Under the pieces are notes generated by a model. The model saw nothing but the letters and a program-made list of their open reading frames with translations, was not told the DNA's origin and did not search any database. A stretch of 64,000 nucleotides of DNA from Zygnema cylindricum (taxonomy: Eukaryota > Streptophyta > Zygnematophyceae > Zygnematales > Zygnemataceae): the NCBI GenBank assembly GCA_037447655.1, contig JBBHKE010002347.1, positions 1-64,000 of the forward strand, given 5' to 3'. Shown here piece by piece: positions 1-11,875 of this stretch. A program made the translations under genes and the position numbers. Every line of letters begins with the position of its first letter. Position 1 is the stretch's first letter.

Positions 1-603
1 ACTTTTTGTACGGACGAATATTTGTAAATACTTGAGAAACATCTGTTTGTAGTTTAGCGCATTATAAAGTAGTATTTCACTCTTAAATTAGTGACAAGTG
101 TAGCTCTAGGATTAGTGTAGGAATCAATAGAGTAAGTATAACTTGTAGGACTTAGATTACTTTTGATTATCAGCTGAATTTATCAAAGTAATGGCAGACT
201 GTTTTTCTGCATCTTTGACCTGTCAGTGTGATCACTCTGATTGATATCTCGATATGAAACTTTGTGTGTATGTTCTATGATATAGGAAATATATGGTTGT
301 GTAGTTTCATTGTGTTATGCTGTTTCTGTAGAATTTTGTGAGAGATCTAATTGGTTAGTTTGATAAGCTGTCAGCTGTTTTTAGGAAACTCTGGAGCTCA
401 TTACTTTTGTATTCCTTTGTGGATCAGGCTTTAATTTTGGGAAGTTATAGTGTCTAGTATATACTGCATATTGGTACAGTTTGAGGTGATTCTGTATATT
501 GTGGAGTAATCAATATTGTCTCAAACAAAGCTGTTTTGGGGTAGTCTGTGGGTGTTTTCCGTGAGTAATCCATGGCTGAAATAGGCTATTGACAACAGTT
601 AGT
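1..603. other. Unassigned AT-rich sequence
   Basis: No open frame, RNA gene or clear repeat end was recognised in these 603 bases. The T-rich + strand has a texture like a retrotransposon LTR or leader, but I could not match it convincingly to any LTR elsewhere in the window. It ends where similarity to the gypsy B integrase tail begins. Confidence 0.4.
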
Positions 604-1293
604 TAAGATTCTCACCGTTTAAAGTTGCATACGGATACCAACCCTGAGAAGAATTAGACTTAATAACACGGGTCACTCAAGAGAGTAGAGGTTCTGGAAC
701 AAAGTTTTGGGAATACATTCAAACAGTTTGGAAAACAGTACGGGGTGCATTAGAAAAGGCACAAAGGAGGCAAGAGTTAAATGCTAACCGCAAACGGGGT
801 GATTGGGTGGTAAGCACAAGTGAAAAGGTTTGGCTTTCTACAACTCATTACAAGTCTAAGATCGAGGGACAATCGGATCCTACGGGAAAATTCGCTCATA
901 AATACATCGGACCATTTATTGTAATCGAGATGATATCGTCAGTTGTTCCCAAATTGGACTTTCCGCCTTCAACAAAAATTTATCCAGTAATACACATTAG
1001 TCAACTGAAACCAACAAAGCTTCGACCAAATGAAAGAGAATTGGAATTGGATCCTTTAATAATTATAGAACCTAAGGTCCACAGATAGGTAATAGATTGG
1101 GTTGGTCAACGGTTTAAGGTTGACAATACTATATTCTGGCAAGTGCATTATCTAGGAAGGCTAGAATATGAGTTATCTTTAGAAGATAAATGTTCATAGT
1201 TTTTAAAAAGGTATTGGAGGGATAACAATATAGAAGTCTCGTCTTGAGAATTAAATGTGTTTTAACCGAGGTTAGTTAAATATAAGGAGGGGA
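604..1293 (+). pseudogene. Gypsy A integrase C-terminal remnant
   Basis: This stretch is a second copy of 7979-8668, roughly 93% identical by eye. It encodes the tail of a Ty3/gypsy integrase. The readable part (807-1088) holds a segment around GPFIVIEMIS and HISQLKPTKLRPNE, the SH3/chromo-like module that follows the catalytic core and helps choose integration sites. The region upstream of 807 is frame-shifted. The catalytic core, RT and gag of this copy are absent, so element A is present only as its last 0.7 kb plus the following LTR. A purine-rich tract at 1282-1293 leads straight into that LTR, as expected for an element's 3' end. Confidence 0.7.
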
Positions 1294-1296
1294 TGA

Positions 1297-2823
1297 TGTA
1301 ACAGTAATAGTGGATCAAACGTTTTCGTAAATGGGTATTTAAGTGTTACGAATATAGAGTTTTGAGTTTGATAGGCGTCCGCGAAAGAATCGCACGATTT
1401 GGGGTTGTATTTTAAGAGATATGGTGATTGGTGTATTTAGGCGACAGTGCGAGGTCAAAATAACGAACGGGTGTTCATTGTTACGAGTTAACTATCAAAC
1501 TAGCCGCGGAATTGAAGGCGTACGTTTATAAAGTAGCAAACGAAATCAATATTCCGTTAGGTACGCACGATGGTTCGTTTCATACAATTTTTAGTACGAA
1601 ACATCACTTTCACTTTATGGAATTTCGTGGGAAGTTTCGCGTGCGAAATTTGCGACGCACGTTCGTGCGAAGTCGTGTTTCGTTTGGCGCGCACTTTTGC
1701 ACGTAAATGTTACCTAGTGAAACGTAGCGTTTGATTGGATAGATATGCTACGTAGTTAGTAACAGATTTCACATGTTTTTGCATTTGTCAGTCTGAGTCC
1801 TTGCTGATCAATGATTGGCCTAGGTAAAACTTGTTCAACGGAGCGTTGACTCCGGCCTTGCCAGCCCAAGGCGATGATGGATAAATAGTGAAGTCTAAGA
1901 GAAGAGTAGACATCTTTTTTTTTAAGTTTGTGGAAATTCTGACTGAACTTGGTCTTGATCGATTAAAACTAAATTGGAGCAATGATATTTTTGCATTGAA
2001 ATCTCTTACTAACTAAGTACACCGCCAATGGCTATTAGCGTAGAAGTTTCTTTAGTGTATATGAATAATTACCGTGGTTTACGCTAATTAATAATTCGAA
2101 AATTAAAAAAAAAACATACATTCTAATTGTTTAATAATTCTAATTTGGGTCTCTGAAAAAAATAAATGTTGGTCGCAATTATGCTTACACTAATATAGGT
2201 ATTTGTATAAATTTGACAAAACCGTACACAAATCGTACGTTCACACAGTCGAAACGTGGTTCTTGGACGAATATGTGCGAACGTGTTATTTGACAACCCA
2301 ATTTTATCCCCTTTTTAGAGCGCATATTCTCATGCGTTTCTCTAAACGAAAACTCATTTATCATACTTTTTCACTTAAAAATACACAATTTTGTATGGTC
2401 TGACACGTACCGTACACCACACTATTTAAACAACAACGTGTTTTCGTTTTGTACGGTACTTGGAAAATGACCTTAAATGGCGTAAAAAAAAAAAAAAATA
2501 AGCCACGCTATTTGAGAAAAAAAAAAAAAGCGAGACGGAATGAGCGTACACTACGTTAATAGCGATTGGTGGTGTAGTGTTTTAGTAGCTATAAGATAGA
2601 ATTATTAGGAGTGGAGAGTAGTGGAAAACACTTTAAAAGAAGGGTTAAGCCACGAGGGCAAGAGACCAAGCTAATGTTATGTGGACAAAAGCTTCTTCTA
2701 ATTAAAAGTTTATCGTTATATGAGTGCTTTCCAATGTCGATGTGTATTTTCCAATATGTGGAATGTGTGGTTGAAATTGGTTGTAATAATAGGATTTTCT
2801 GGGAGGTAAGAGATCCTATTACA
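1297..2823 (+). repeat. LTR shared by gypsy A and B, with MITE
   Basis: The LTR starts TGTAACAG and ends CCTATTACA, giving short inverted ends TGTAA/TTACA. It matches the LTR at 8669-9636 throughout, except for an extra 555-bp insert at 2020-2574 (plus one copy of its TA target). A purine tract (1282-1293) lies just upstream, as for a 3' LTR. A primer-site-like sequence (2826-2837) lies just downstream, as for a 5' LTR. It therefore serves both neighbours. Confidence 0.8.
2020..2574. mobile_element. MITE inserted in the gypsy LTR
   Basis: This 555-bp insert has terminal inverted repeats. The left end reads CACCGCCAATGGCTATTAGC and the right end, reverse-complemented, reads CACCACCAATCGCTATTAAC. 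It is flanked by TA on both sides (2018-2019 and 2575-2576). The other LTR of the same element has one TA and no insert at the matching place (about 9388), so it is the empty site. The ends match the smaller elements at 52993, 55536 and 56052. The interior is AT-rich with homopolymer A runs and no transposase. Family is unknown; TA duplication is used by Tc1/mariner-like elements among others. Confidence 0.85.
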
Positions 2824-2825
2824 TA

Positions 2826-2837
2826 TGGTGTCAAAAC
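2826..2837 (+). other. Primer-binding-site-like sequence of gypsy B
   Basis: The sequence TGGTGTCAAAAC begins two bases after the LTR end. It resembles the common plant LTR-element site TGGTATCAGAGC, complementary to the 3' end of initiator tRNA-Met, with differences that could be decay. Position supports the call more than sequence does. Confidence 0.5.
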
Positions 2838-3630
2838 TTTTGTTAGAAACCAGGGAGAAGTTTGCTCACCCGAAAATCGACTGCTGTGACCGGTGAGGGT
2901 GCTCGGACCAGTGTCGTTGAAACCACAATGTGAAGTGGTAGGGAATTGGAGGGAAACTAGGTGACTACAATGCTTGCGGACGCTGGTTAGATGTGGGGCA
3001 TGCTTAGGTCCTAAGGACTCAGGTGGGGTGGACAGTGTAGCCACTGGTAAAGCTCATTCCAATTACCTAGAGGCCAAACAAACTTGCGTTATCCTAGCAA
3101 TGATTCTTGTGTAAAGGGAGGGTTTGAAGACATGAAGGGTGAGGATGTGAGGATTAGAGAGTAAAAGATCCTTATGAAGTGGGAAATGGGAAATCTGTTA
3201 ATGGAGAAAAAGAAAGTGGAGCACTTTACCTCTTCAAGAGCAAAAGAGTCCAAAAATGACTTAAAACTTTTCAAACCCTAAATTGTTACCTTTGATTGCT
3301 TTGAATTTTGTTGTTGCAAAACTTGTGATTGAATTTTACATTTGAGCGCTTTCAATTTAGCTGTTGCAAAATTTCTGGGGAACTTCTTACCTTTTTGCAT
3401 CAAATGTTTGGGAAATTGATTAATTGAATTTGTCATGATTTACATTTAATGTCGTATTAGTTTCTCAGATTTTGATCTTTTTCAAAGGATTTGTTAAGGA
3501 GAAGAAGTCTTGGATTGGAGCAATCTGAGGACTTCAAATGTGCAACAAATTTCTTTTGGAAATTATATTCTATCTTTCTTTTTGCTCAATTTCATTGTGT
3601 GATAATGAAAATTTTTGCATAGAAACGTGA

Positions 3631-4469
3631 AATGGAAAATGCCCTGAATGTGTTGAAGAAGCGTAGTTTGAAATTAGTCAAAATGTTTAACAATCATGCT
3701 GTTGCTTTGGATAAAACAATTTCTTAGTTGAAAAGTGAATTGAATGATATTCAGGAAAATCGAAATGTTTCAAATCAGAAATTGGATGAGCTAATTAGTT
3801 TAATTCACACCAAAAATGATGTTAATGACATAATGGGTGAGACTGGGAAGAGAAATGCCAATTTTAGGGAGGGTGATCAAGATAGACCTAAGAATATAAG
3901 AGAAAAATAAGTTATTTATTAGTGAGGCACCATTCTTTGATGGTAAGAAGATTAATGAGTTAGATGCTTGGATTTTTCATATCGAGTATTATTTGGAATC
4001 TAGAAATTGTGATCGTGATGATCAAATTTGGTATTACACTCAGAGGAGGTCTAATTTGATTCTTGATAATGCTGATTGGGAAGCTTTTAAGACCGCGATC
4101 AAATCGCGTTTCTTGTCTGTCACTTATAATTCCAGAATTGAAGAAAAGTGGCCGAAGTGTAATCAGACTGGATCTGTGAAATATTATATTGTGGAATTTG
4201 ACTCATCAAGCATTCATGTTATAGATTTAACTGATGAAATGACCAAGTTGCATTTCTTGAATTATCTGAATCCCATACTGAAATCTATACTGAAAAATAA
4301 AAAATTTAATAATTTGAAGAAACTACGGGATAAAGCATTTGAATTTGAGGATCACTTGGGGTATAATCGTGAAACTCGACCACTCAGGGGAAATTTCAAT
4401 GAAGTATCAGAGTGGGGTGAACAAGAATTTGAGGAAGAGGGTCTGAATGCGGGTCTTGTGAATAGGTAA
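3631..4469 (+). pseudogene. Gypsy B gag capsid region
   Basis: The frame opens with an ATG at 3631, is broken by a TAG near 3726, continues to 3910 and resumes at about 3926-4469. The later part reads as a retrotransposon gag (UBN2/Retrotrans_gag-like): an acidic-aromatic stretch with LDAWIFHIEYYL-type spacing, then DNADWEAFKTAIKSRF and a Leu-rich helix pair. Gag forms the particle in which reverse transcription happens. The N-terminal part looks like a short coiled coil. At least two stops and one frame change show it is dead. The capsid call rests on position and general pattern. Confidence 0.6.
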
Positions 4470-4589
4470 AATATCTTAACAGGAAATCAGAAGGGTGGAC
4501 AGAGTGTTAATGTAGGAAGTAAATTTCACAACAGAGGGGGGTACATTAAGAGTCCTAAACCGAGTATTAATGCTCAAAAACCTAATCCT

Positions 4590-4830
4590 ACCATACCCAC
4601 ATGCATTATTTTTCAGAAAAAAGGTCATAGGGCATTTGAGTGTGCACAACTAAAAAAGATTGACTGTTATAATTATGGAGAGGAGGGACATTTCAGCACT
4701 GTTATAATTATGGAGAGGAGGGTCATTTCAGCAGAGAATGCACAAAACCGAAAATGAAAGTCACTTGTTTTAAATGCGGAGGTCTTGATCATTACGCTAA
4801 GGACAGTACAGATAACGAATCTCTTAAAAC
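4590..4830 (+). pseudogene. Gypsy B gag zinc knuckles, broken by a 35-bp duplication
   Basis: Remnants of CX2CX4HX4C-type nucleic-acid-binding knuckles can be read: a degraded first one (CIIFQKKGHRAFEC), then CYNYGEEGHFSREC, then CFKCGGLDHYAKD, in which the last Cys is replaced. A direct duplication with a 35-bp period (units starting at 4663 and 4698) repeats part of the middle knuckle. Because 35 is not a multiple of three, it changes frame. Knuckles bind the element RNA during packaging. Confidence 0.65.
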
Positions 4831-4939
4831 TGTTGATGTCAATAAAGGTCTTCAAGAACAAATTGCGTTATACCTAGATGAGCAAGAAGCCCAGGAGGTG
4901 AGAAACGGAAAGGATTAGCTGAAAGTCCTCAGTTGAGTC

Positions 4940-5400
4940 AACCAGATCCAAATGTTAAGGAGTTAACTTTGGAGGGCAAGCTAATGAATGGAAAGGCTAG
5001 GATAGCTGAATTTATTATGATGCTAACTACACTCCATAGTTTAAACAATCTTTTTGATGAAACTCTTAACAATAGACATATGTTATAACAGTTAAGTAAC
5101 GATGACACCAGACACAGTTTGATTAGATTCGAGTGTTTAGTGGAAGGGAAACCATTGAGAATTATAGTAGATTCAGTTGCTACACATAATTTTATTTCAC
5201 ATAAGTTTGTAGACGAAAATAAAATTCCTACAATCATAAGGGAAAAAACTTTGCATGTTCAGGTGGCAAATGGTAATAAGTCCACATTAGATTTACAAAG
5301 TGACACAATATAAGTTGATATCTAAGGGCATAAAATTAAAGTTGTGTGTGAAATCATGAATTTGGGTAGTGAGGAGCTAATACTAGGAAAGTCCTAGCTA
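4940..5400 (+). pseudogene. Gypsy B aspartic protease
   Basis: The segment at 5119-5313 has the layout of a retropepsin-like protease: FECLVEGKPLRIIVDS, then ATHNFISHKFV. The active-site triplet, normally Asp-Ser/Thr-Gly, reads Asp-Ser-Val here. The second half continues after a TAA at 5311-5313 as a stretch ending near EELILGKS, which corresponds to the usual LLG-containing flap end. This enzyme would cut the Gag-Pol polyprotein. The changed triplet and the stop make it inactive. Confidence 0.65.
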
Positions 5401-5849
5401 ACAGAACATAACCCTCAAATAAATTGGGAAACTAACACCTTGAGAGTGAAGTTTGACAACGGTTGGAAGGTTTTGCAAGCATTACGTTCAAAAAAATTAC
5501 ACAGGAATCATATAAATAACATAACCAAAATGGGAGTGGAAGGTTTTATTTCTGCTAAACAATTTAAAAAGCATTTAAAAGATAAAACAAATCATGCTTT
5601 CTTGTTATTAGTAACTGAGGCAGTTATTGATGAAAGGGGAGGAGAAAACAATAACATTGATGTTATTTCTAAATCAGACACGACTAAAAATCTTGAAAAA
5701 CAAAATCTGATTTTGTAACTGAAATTAATACATTTGATGTTGCTGTTAAAGATTTGATTTTTGAATTTAGAGATGTTTTCCTAAGTGACTTACCCTAAGG
5801 GAGGCCACCTTCCCGAGATGTGAAACATGTTATTAACCTTGAACTTGGA

Positions 5850-6564
5850 CGTAATCCTCCTGTCACACGAATTTAGAAGCACAGTTTCTTTGAGAGAATG
5901 AGTTTAAAACAGATCAAAGAGCTTTTGGAGAAAAGACATATTCAGCCCAACAAATCACCGTACGGAGCACCTGTTCTCTTCGTCAAAAAGAAGGACAGAA
6001 TGTTGAGGATGTGTGTTGACTATCGTAGTCTAAACAATATTACAGTGAAAGATAAGAATCCGTTACCCTTATTTTCTGATTTGATAGATCGTTTGAAAAA
6101 AGATAAATTATTTTCTTTGATTGATCTCCGTAGTGGCTTTAATCAGATGCTAATAAGAACCGAGGATGTTGACAAAAACTGCGTTTAGAAGTAGAGTCGG
6201 TCATTTTGAATGGATAGTGATGCCATTTGGTTTGACAAATGCACCGCCTACTTATCAAAGATTAATGAACCAAACCTTTTCAGATTATATAGTTGAGTTT
6301 GTTCAGGTGTTTATAGATGATATTCTCATTTACAGCGAATCTAAAGATCAACATGCAATTTATTTAAGGAAAGTGTTGGAAAGGTTAAGGGAAGGAAAAC
6401 TATATCAAAAATTGTCAATATCCAGTTTTCTTAAAAGTGAACAATTACTTTTGGGTCATATAGTTAGTGGGGAGGGTGTTCAAACAGATTCATCCAAAAT
6501 AAGTGCAATCCAAAATTGGAAGCAACCCACTAATGTCACAGAAGTTAGATCATTTTTGGGATAG
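5850..6564 (+). pseudogene. Gypsy B reverse transcriptase
   Basis: The Ty3/gypsy RT is recognisable from [14 protein letters not shown] and [11 protein letters not shown] through [10 protein letters not shown], to VMPFGLTNAPPTYQ and the catalytic FIDDILIYS near 6310-6340. A frameshift near 6180 splits fingers from palm, and a TAG near 6563 follows VRSFLG. RT copies element RNA into cDNA inside the particle. The linker upstream (5440-5850) has no recognised domain. Confidence 0.85.
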
Positions 6565-7062
6565 GCCACTTATTACAGGGAATTTATGAGCAACTTCAGT
6601 ATGATCGCCGCACCTTTGACGGATTTTCTTCGAAGAATGAGATGTTTGTGTGGGGAACATATCACGAGAGAGCTTTCGATGAACTAAAAGGGAAGTTGAC
6701 CTCTGCCCCTACACTGGTGTATCCTGATCCTGCTGGGGAATTTGAAGTTATGATCACTACTAATGCATCGGATAAATGTCTAGGTGCAGTCATAAGTGAA
6801 AAAATCGCCAAATATTTTCACCCTATTGCTTTTTAGTCTAGGAAATTCTATGATGCTGAAATGAACTATCTGCCACAGGAAAAAGAATTAATTGCAATTG
6901 TTCATGCATTGGTGAAACCACGCTGTTATTTGCATAATAAAGAATTTACAATTCGTTCTGATAATAAGGCACTCTGAAGGTTAGGTGGATGCAAAAATTG
7001 GCATATTTCAAATTTAATGTCAAACATATTCTTGGAAAGACAAATGTAGTCGCACATCCTTT
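6565..7062 (+). pseudogene. Gypsy B RNase H
   Basis: The sequence after RT reads as the gypsy connection and RNase H: AFDELKGKLTSAPTLVYPD and then ITTNASDKCLGAVISE, where the first catalytic Asp (normally TDAS) is Asn. Further on come a KEL/IAIVHAL-like segment, a degraded ++SDNKAL and finally KLAYFKFNVKHILGKTNVVA. There are several stops. The domain would remove RNA from the RNA-DNA hybrid. Confidence 0.75.
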
Positions 7063-7189
7063 AAGTAGATGTTTTGAAATAAGTGTGGTGGTTCGAGATA
7101 ATTTGATTTTAAATGCTGTTACTAATGGTTATGATAAAGATCATTTTTTTGCTGCGATTTGCAATAATATTTTGGGAGGGAATTTTGAC

Positions 7190-7920
7190 CCATTGAATGA
7201 AAGGTATGTCAAAAACTTTAGAATAGAAGATTGTTTACTGTATTTGCAAGCAAGGGATAGATTTTGCATTCTTGAAGTGGGTAACCTAAGAAAACAACTT
7301 TTACAAGAAGCCCATGAGCATTTAGGAAATCTGGGTCATTATAAAACTCTTAGTCGGTTGCACAGTAGGTTGTTTTGGCCCGAGATGGCAAATGAGGTGT
7401 CAAAATACGTAGAAAGTTGTGTCCCTTGCCAAAAGAATAAATGTAGTAACAAAAAATCTAGAGGTCGCTTAATACCATTAGATATCCCCGAATGACCATG
7501 GGACACTGTCAGTATCGATTTTATCGTCACATTGCCACCTACATCTAGAAAAAATGACAATATCATGTTTGTAGTCGATAGATTCAGTAAAATGGCAATC
7601 TTTATCCCTTGCAAAACTACTCATTCAGTTGTGGATATTGTAAAGTTATATTTTGACAACGTGGTTTCACACCATGTAGTCCCTCTGTTTATAGTCAGTG
7701 ATAGGGATTTGAAATTTACGTCTGCATTTTGGAAAGAATTGCAACATAATTTAGGCACTGAATTAAAAAAGAGTATCTTTTATCATCCTCAGACAGATAG
7801 ACTGACAGAATGGATGAATTGTACACAGGAGGAAAAACTTAGGACTGTGGACTGACAGAAAGGATGAACCGTACACAGGAGGAAAAACTTAGAACTGTTT
7901 GCAATGGAATTCAGAACACA
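7190..7920 (+). pseudogene. Gypsy B integrase, zinc finger and core
   Basis: An HHCC zinc-binding domain is visible (HEHLGNLGHYKT, later CVPCQKNK). The core follows: IDFIVTLP with the first Asp near 7518, then VSDRDLKF with the second Asp near 7697, and a region about 35 residues on (LTEWMN) where the expected catalytic Glu of an AERMN-like motif sits. A 50-bp direct duplication (units at 7801 and 7851) repeats this third site out of frame. Integrase inserts the cDNA into the genome. Confidence 0.8.
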
Positions 7921-7978
7921 TGGGAATCTAAATTGCCATTAATGGAATTTCGATACATTCATCTAAACATGCTAGTAT

Positions 7979-8460
7979 AAGATTCTCACCGTTTCAAGTT
8001 GCATACAAATACCAAGCTAGAGAAGCATTAGACTTAATAACACGGGTCACTCAAGAGAGTAGAGGTTTTGGAACAAAGTTTTGGGAATACATTCAAACAG
8101 TTTGGAAAACATTACGTGTGCATTGAAGAGGCACAAATGACGCAAGAGTTAAATGCTAACCGCAAAAAGGGTGATAGGGTGAAAAACACAAGTGAGAAGG
8201 TTAGGCTTTCTACAACTCATTACAAGTCTAAGATCGAGGGACAATCGGATCCTACGGGAAAATTTGCTCATAAATACATCGGACCATTTATTGTAATCGA
8301 GATGATATCGACAGTTGTTGCCAAATTGGACTTTCTGCCTTCAACAAAAATTAATCCAGTAACACACATTAGTCAACTGAAACCAACAAAGCTTCGACCA
8401 AATGAAAGAGAATTAGAATTGGATCCTTCAATAATTATAGAACCTAAGGTCCACAGATAG
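7979..8460 (+). pseudogene. Gypsy B integrase C-terminal module
   Basis: This is the intact counterpart of the fragment at 604-1088. The frame 8068-8460 carries the basic linker and then GPFIVIEMIS and HISQLKPTKLRPNE, an SH3/chromo-like fold in related elements. The upstream part (7979-8067) is in another frame, so a frameshift lies between core and tail. A further 200 bases to the purine tract read as decayed 3' coding sequence (a WEP/YLVKW-like remnant). Confidence 0.65.
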
Positions 8461-8668
8461 GTAATAGATTGGGTTGGTCAACAGTTTAAGGTCGACAATA
8501 CTATATTCTGGCAAGTGCATTATATAGGAAGGCAAGAATATGTGTTAACTTTAGAAGATAAAATTTCATAGTTTTTCAAAAGGTATTGGAGTGATAACAA
8601 TATAGAAGTCCCGTCTTGAGAATTAAATGTGTTTTTACCGAGGTTAGTTAAATATAAGGAGGGGATGA

Positions 8669-9636
8669 TGTAACAGTAATAGTGGATCGAAATTTCTCGT
8701 AAATAGGTATTTATGTGTTACAAATATAGAGTTTTGAGTTTGACAGATGTCCGCGAAAGAATCGCACGATTTGGGGTTGTATTTTAAAAGATATAGTGAT
8801 TGTTGTATTTAGGCAACAGCGTGAGGTCAAAATAACGAATGGGTGTCATTGTTACGAGTTAAGGGTCAAACTAGCCGTGGAATTTATGGTTTACGTTTAT
8901 AAAGTACCAAACGAAATCAATATTTCGTTAGGTACGCACTATGGTTCGTTCTTACAATTTTTAGTACGAAACGTCACTTTCACTTTATGGAATTTCGCTG
9001 GAAGTTTTGTGTGCAAAATTTGCAACGCACGTTCGTGCGAAGTTGCGTTTCGTTTGGCGCGCATTTTTGCACGTAAATTTTACGTAGTGAAACGAAGTGT
9101 TTGATTGGATTGATATGCTATGTAGTTAGTAAGAGATTTCACACGTTTTTGCATTTGTTAGTTTGAGTCCTTGCTGATCAATGATTGGCTCAGGTAAAAC
9201 TTGTTCAACGGAGCGTTGACTCTGGCCTGGCAAGCCCAAAGTGATGATAGATAAATAGTGAAGTCTAAGAGAAAAGTAGACATAATTTCCTTAAAGTTTG
9301 TGGAAATTCTGACTGATCCTTGTCTTGAGCGATTAAAACCAAATTGGAGCAATGGCATTTTTGCATTGAAATCTCTTACTAACTAAGTAGTGTTTTAGAA
9401 GTTAAGAGATAGAATTACTAAGAGTGGAGAGTAGTGGAAAACACTTTAAAAAAAGGGTTGAGCCACGAGGGCAAGAGACCAAGCGAATGTTATGTGGACA
9501 AAAGCTTCTTCTAATTTAAAGTTTATCTTTATGTGAGTGCTTTCCAATGTGGATGTGTATTTTCCAATGTGTGGAATGTGTGGTTGAAATTGGTTGTAGT
9601 AATGGGATTTTCTGAAAGGTAGGAGATCCTATTACA
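8669..9636 (+). repeat. 3' LTR of gypsy B
   Basis: This 968-bp LTR starts TGTAACAG and ends ATTACA, with a purine tract ATAAGGAGGGG just before it. It matches 1297-2823 apart from the MITE. It acts as the empty-site reference for that insertion. Confidence 0.85.
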
Positions 9637-11875
9637 TAAAGCTTGATTCCCTCACAATGAGAATTTAGCTACACAGGATTATTTTACGACATTAGATAGG
9701 GGGGCCCCCATTCACTTGTCGATACACTATTTTTGCTTGTTTCTAACATTTTTTCAAAAGAAAACAACTTCCCATTTAAAACGAGTTAAAAAAAGACAAA
9801 GCTTTTAAAATTCTCGATAAATAATCTTATAATTTTTGCACATCGAGGTACATTACAATCGAATGTGTGAATTCACCAATGAACAATAACTTTGATAAGT
9901 TACGCCATTATGTGTTTTTTTCGATTTTGGCGATATAACGTGACGATATAATATGATATGATCATTCTATCAATGCAATTTCATTGAAGCACTAGAAATG
10001 CCGTAATCTTTATAATCAACCGTAATCTACTTCTTGCATTCTTTTGTGAAGATATCGAGTTGAAGTGTTAACTTGTAATGTTATACATCTTTGTTGTACC
10101 ATTGCAAGATTGGCACCCTACGCTTTTGTCTCACCATTTTTCAAACAGTTCACACGAATAGGGTAGAAACTCCACATACGCGTGGCATGTACTTCTAATT
10201 GAAATTTCTCGTTGGGAATTCATAGTGGAAGCCATAACACCTACACAGCATTGCGACATATATATGCGATAACATCAAAGGTCTTGGAAGCTTAATTGCG
10301 TACATAACTTCGGGGTATCAATGTTACCTGTTCACTAAATGACATAAAACCCTTGCAAATGTATAGTTAAGGTGCTCTCGAGTTGTACAACATAGGTGCA
10401 TTTCCAATCCTCGCAACTCGTCGCAATCTCAATTCACATTTGTTATGAAATTGGAAAGTCATGTAATTTTGTTGACAAAACAATATTGAAAGCAATGACA
10501 GTTGTCTTTATGGCATATGAGGTAGTTAGGGCAAGAAGGTTGAACTCCTCATAAAATTGCATGTGTTAGTCTTTCGTGCTCTGCACCGTACAATGCATAT
10601 CTAGCAATTTTAATATATTTCCACTTGGTGGAAGCTATAAAGGCTTCAAGATGTTAACAACAAATGGGAGGTCGGAACTTGGATAGATGAAGGGAGGTGA
10701 AAAACTGTCTCAATCTAATTTTACAAGTTACTATAACACTCGCGACAAGAAGACATCGACATATCCTCAATATAACATCAACTGCAAAGGTAAGCCTTCA
10801 TCTCTATCGACATATCGCCCGATTAGCCTCGCACATAAAAAAATAAAATGATACATCGGATAAATCGACATGTTCTGTGTCGCCAAATCGTCCAATTTTT
10901 TAAACTTGCGTACATCGTTTCAGGTGTCATGACTTTGACACGTTTATGACATAATTCAGGTATCATAATTTAATGTTTAAATTGGTCAAGTTAGTTCCAA
11001 CTAATTTTGTACAACACAAGTTTTATGTTCTTACATCCTTAGAGGGAAACTAAACTAAGTGCATATTGGTGTTACGATCCCTGCACACCCTTACAACATA
11101 TCATAGTTTTACATTCCCATATAGTCGGTCACATATATGTTCACGGGTTGGGCGATTATTGAAACAAGGGATGCTGGAATAGTCGCGAACGTCATCATTT
11201 TTGTATGATGTCACCGTATCTTTCGTAAAATTCTTATTTATTGTTATAAATATTTTTGATTGCATAACATTTTTCAAGCTCATCCATTTTGACCCATGGT
11301 TTCATATCACTTGTTACTTGTCATTAGAGTTGTCCACGTCACAAACAATCAATGTACCATTTTGTAATCTAATCCCTCCACTTAGGGAAAGTTGTAAATT
11401 TGGTATATTTATTGATGAACTCAATGACAATCCTAAAAAATCCAAATTTCACGGCTTGTAGGAACGTTGGCCATGTGAAAATATTGTGTTTATTTTGAAC
11501 AACAATACACCTATTTTTTGCGCCATTCGCTTCAAGCCACCCTGATTCACCACTTGTCATTCGTTTAGGTTCTAGCCCCTCTAGTCTGCCCTCACTTGGC
11601 TCTCTTGTTTGCTTGTTCAACCGTTCCCTCGATACAAACGACGTTCATTTACTTTGTTGCTTTATATAGAGTGGAGATGATTCACACACATGGCCATGGT
11701 CGTGAAAAGATCACGATTATTGTTTCAGAAGATATTTTACTTGAGATGTATCGATCATCCAGGCCGAATCGACACTATTATGTGAGGAATGCCACCTCCC
11801 GTGCAAAAGCAGTGGGGAGCTCGACAACTCGAAGTGACGATGGAAGATTCTCCTCGGTTGACGAAGTGTGATTAT
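9637..11875. other. Unassigned intergenic sequence
   Basis: This 2.2-kb AT-rich stretch contains no frame I can defend. Short open frames at 11201-11871 show no recognisable domain and overlap on both strands. No LTR ends, inverted repeats or RNA genes were recognised. It is the best candidate here for old unique or heavily decayed sequence. Confidence 0.45.

Larger units (their letters stand above)
1297..9636 (+). mobile_element. Ty3/gypsy retrotransposon B, degenerate
   Basis: This is a full-length but decayed LTR retrotransposon with the order LTR, PBS-like site, gag, zinc knuckles, protease, RT, RNase H, integrase, purine tract, LTR. RT before integrase places it in Ty3/gypsy (Metaviridae). 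Both LTRs start TGTAACAG and end CTATTACA. They are about 90% identical by eye, so it is not a recent insertion. Every coding domain carries stops or frameshifts. The left LTR is also the 3' LTR of fragment A, so no target duplication can be read on that side. Confidence 0.85.

Noticed and set aside
1-603. LTR of a copia F relative
   Set aside because: Some words are similar to the reverse complement of 27310-27730, but no continuous alignment or ends could be found by eye.
2589-3044. Minus-strand 151-codon frame
   Set aside because: It overlaps the LTR end and gypsy leader; no domain and no context.
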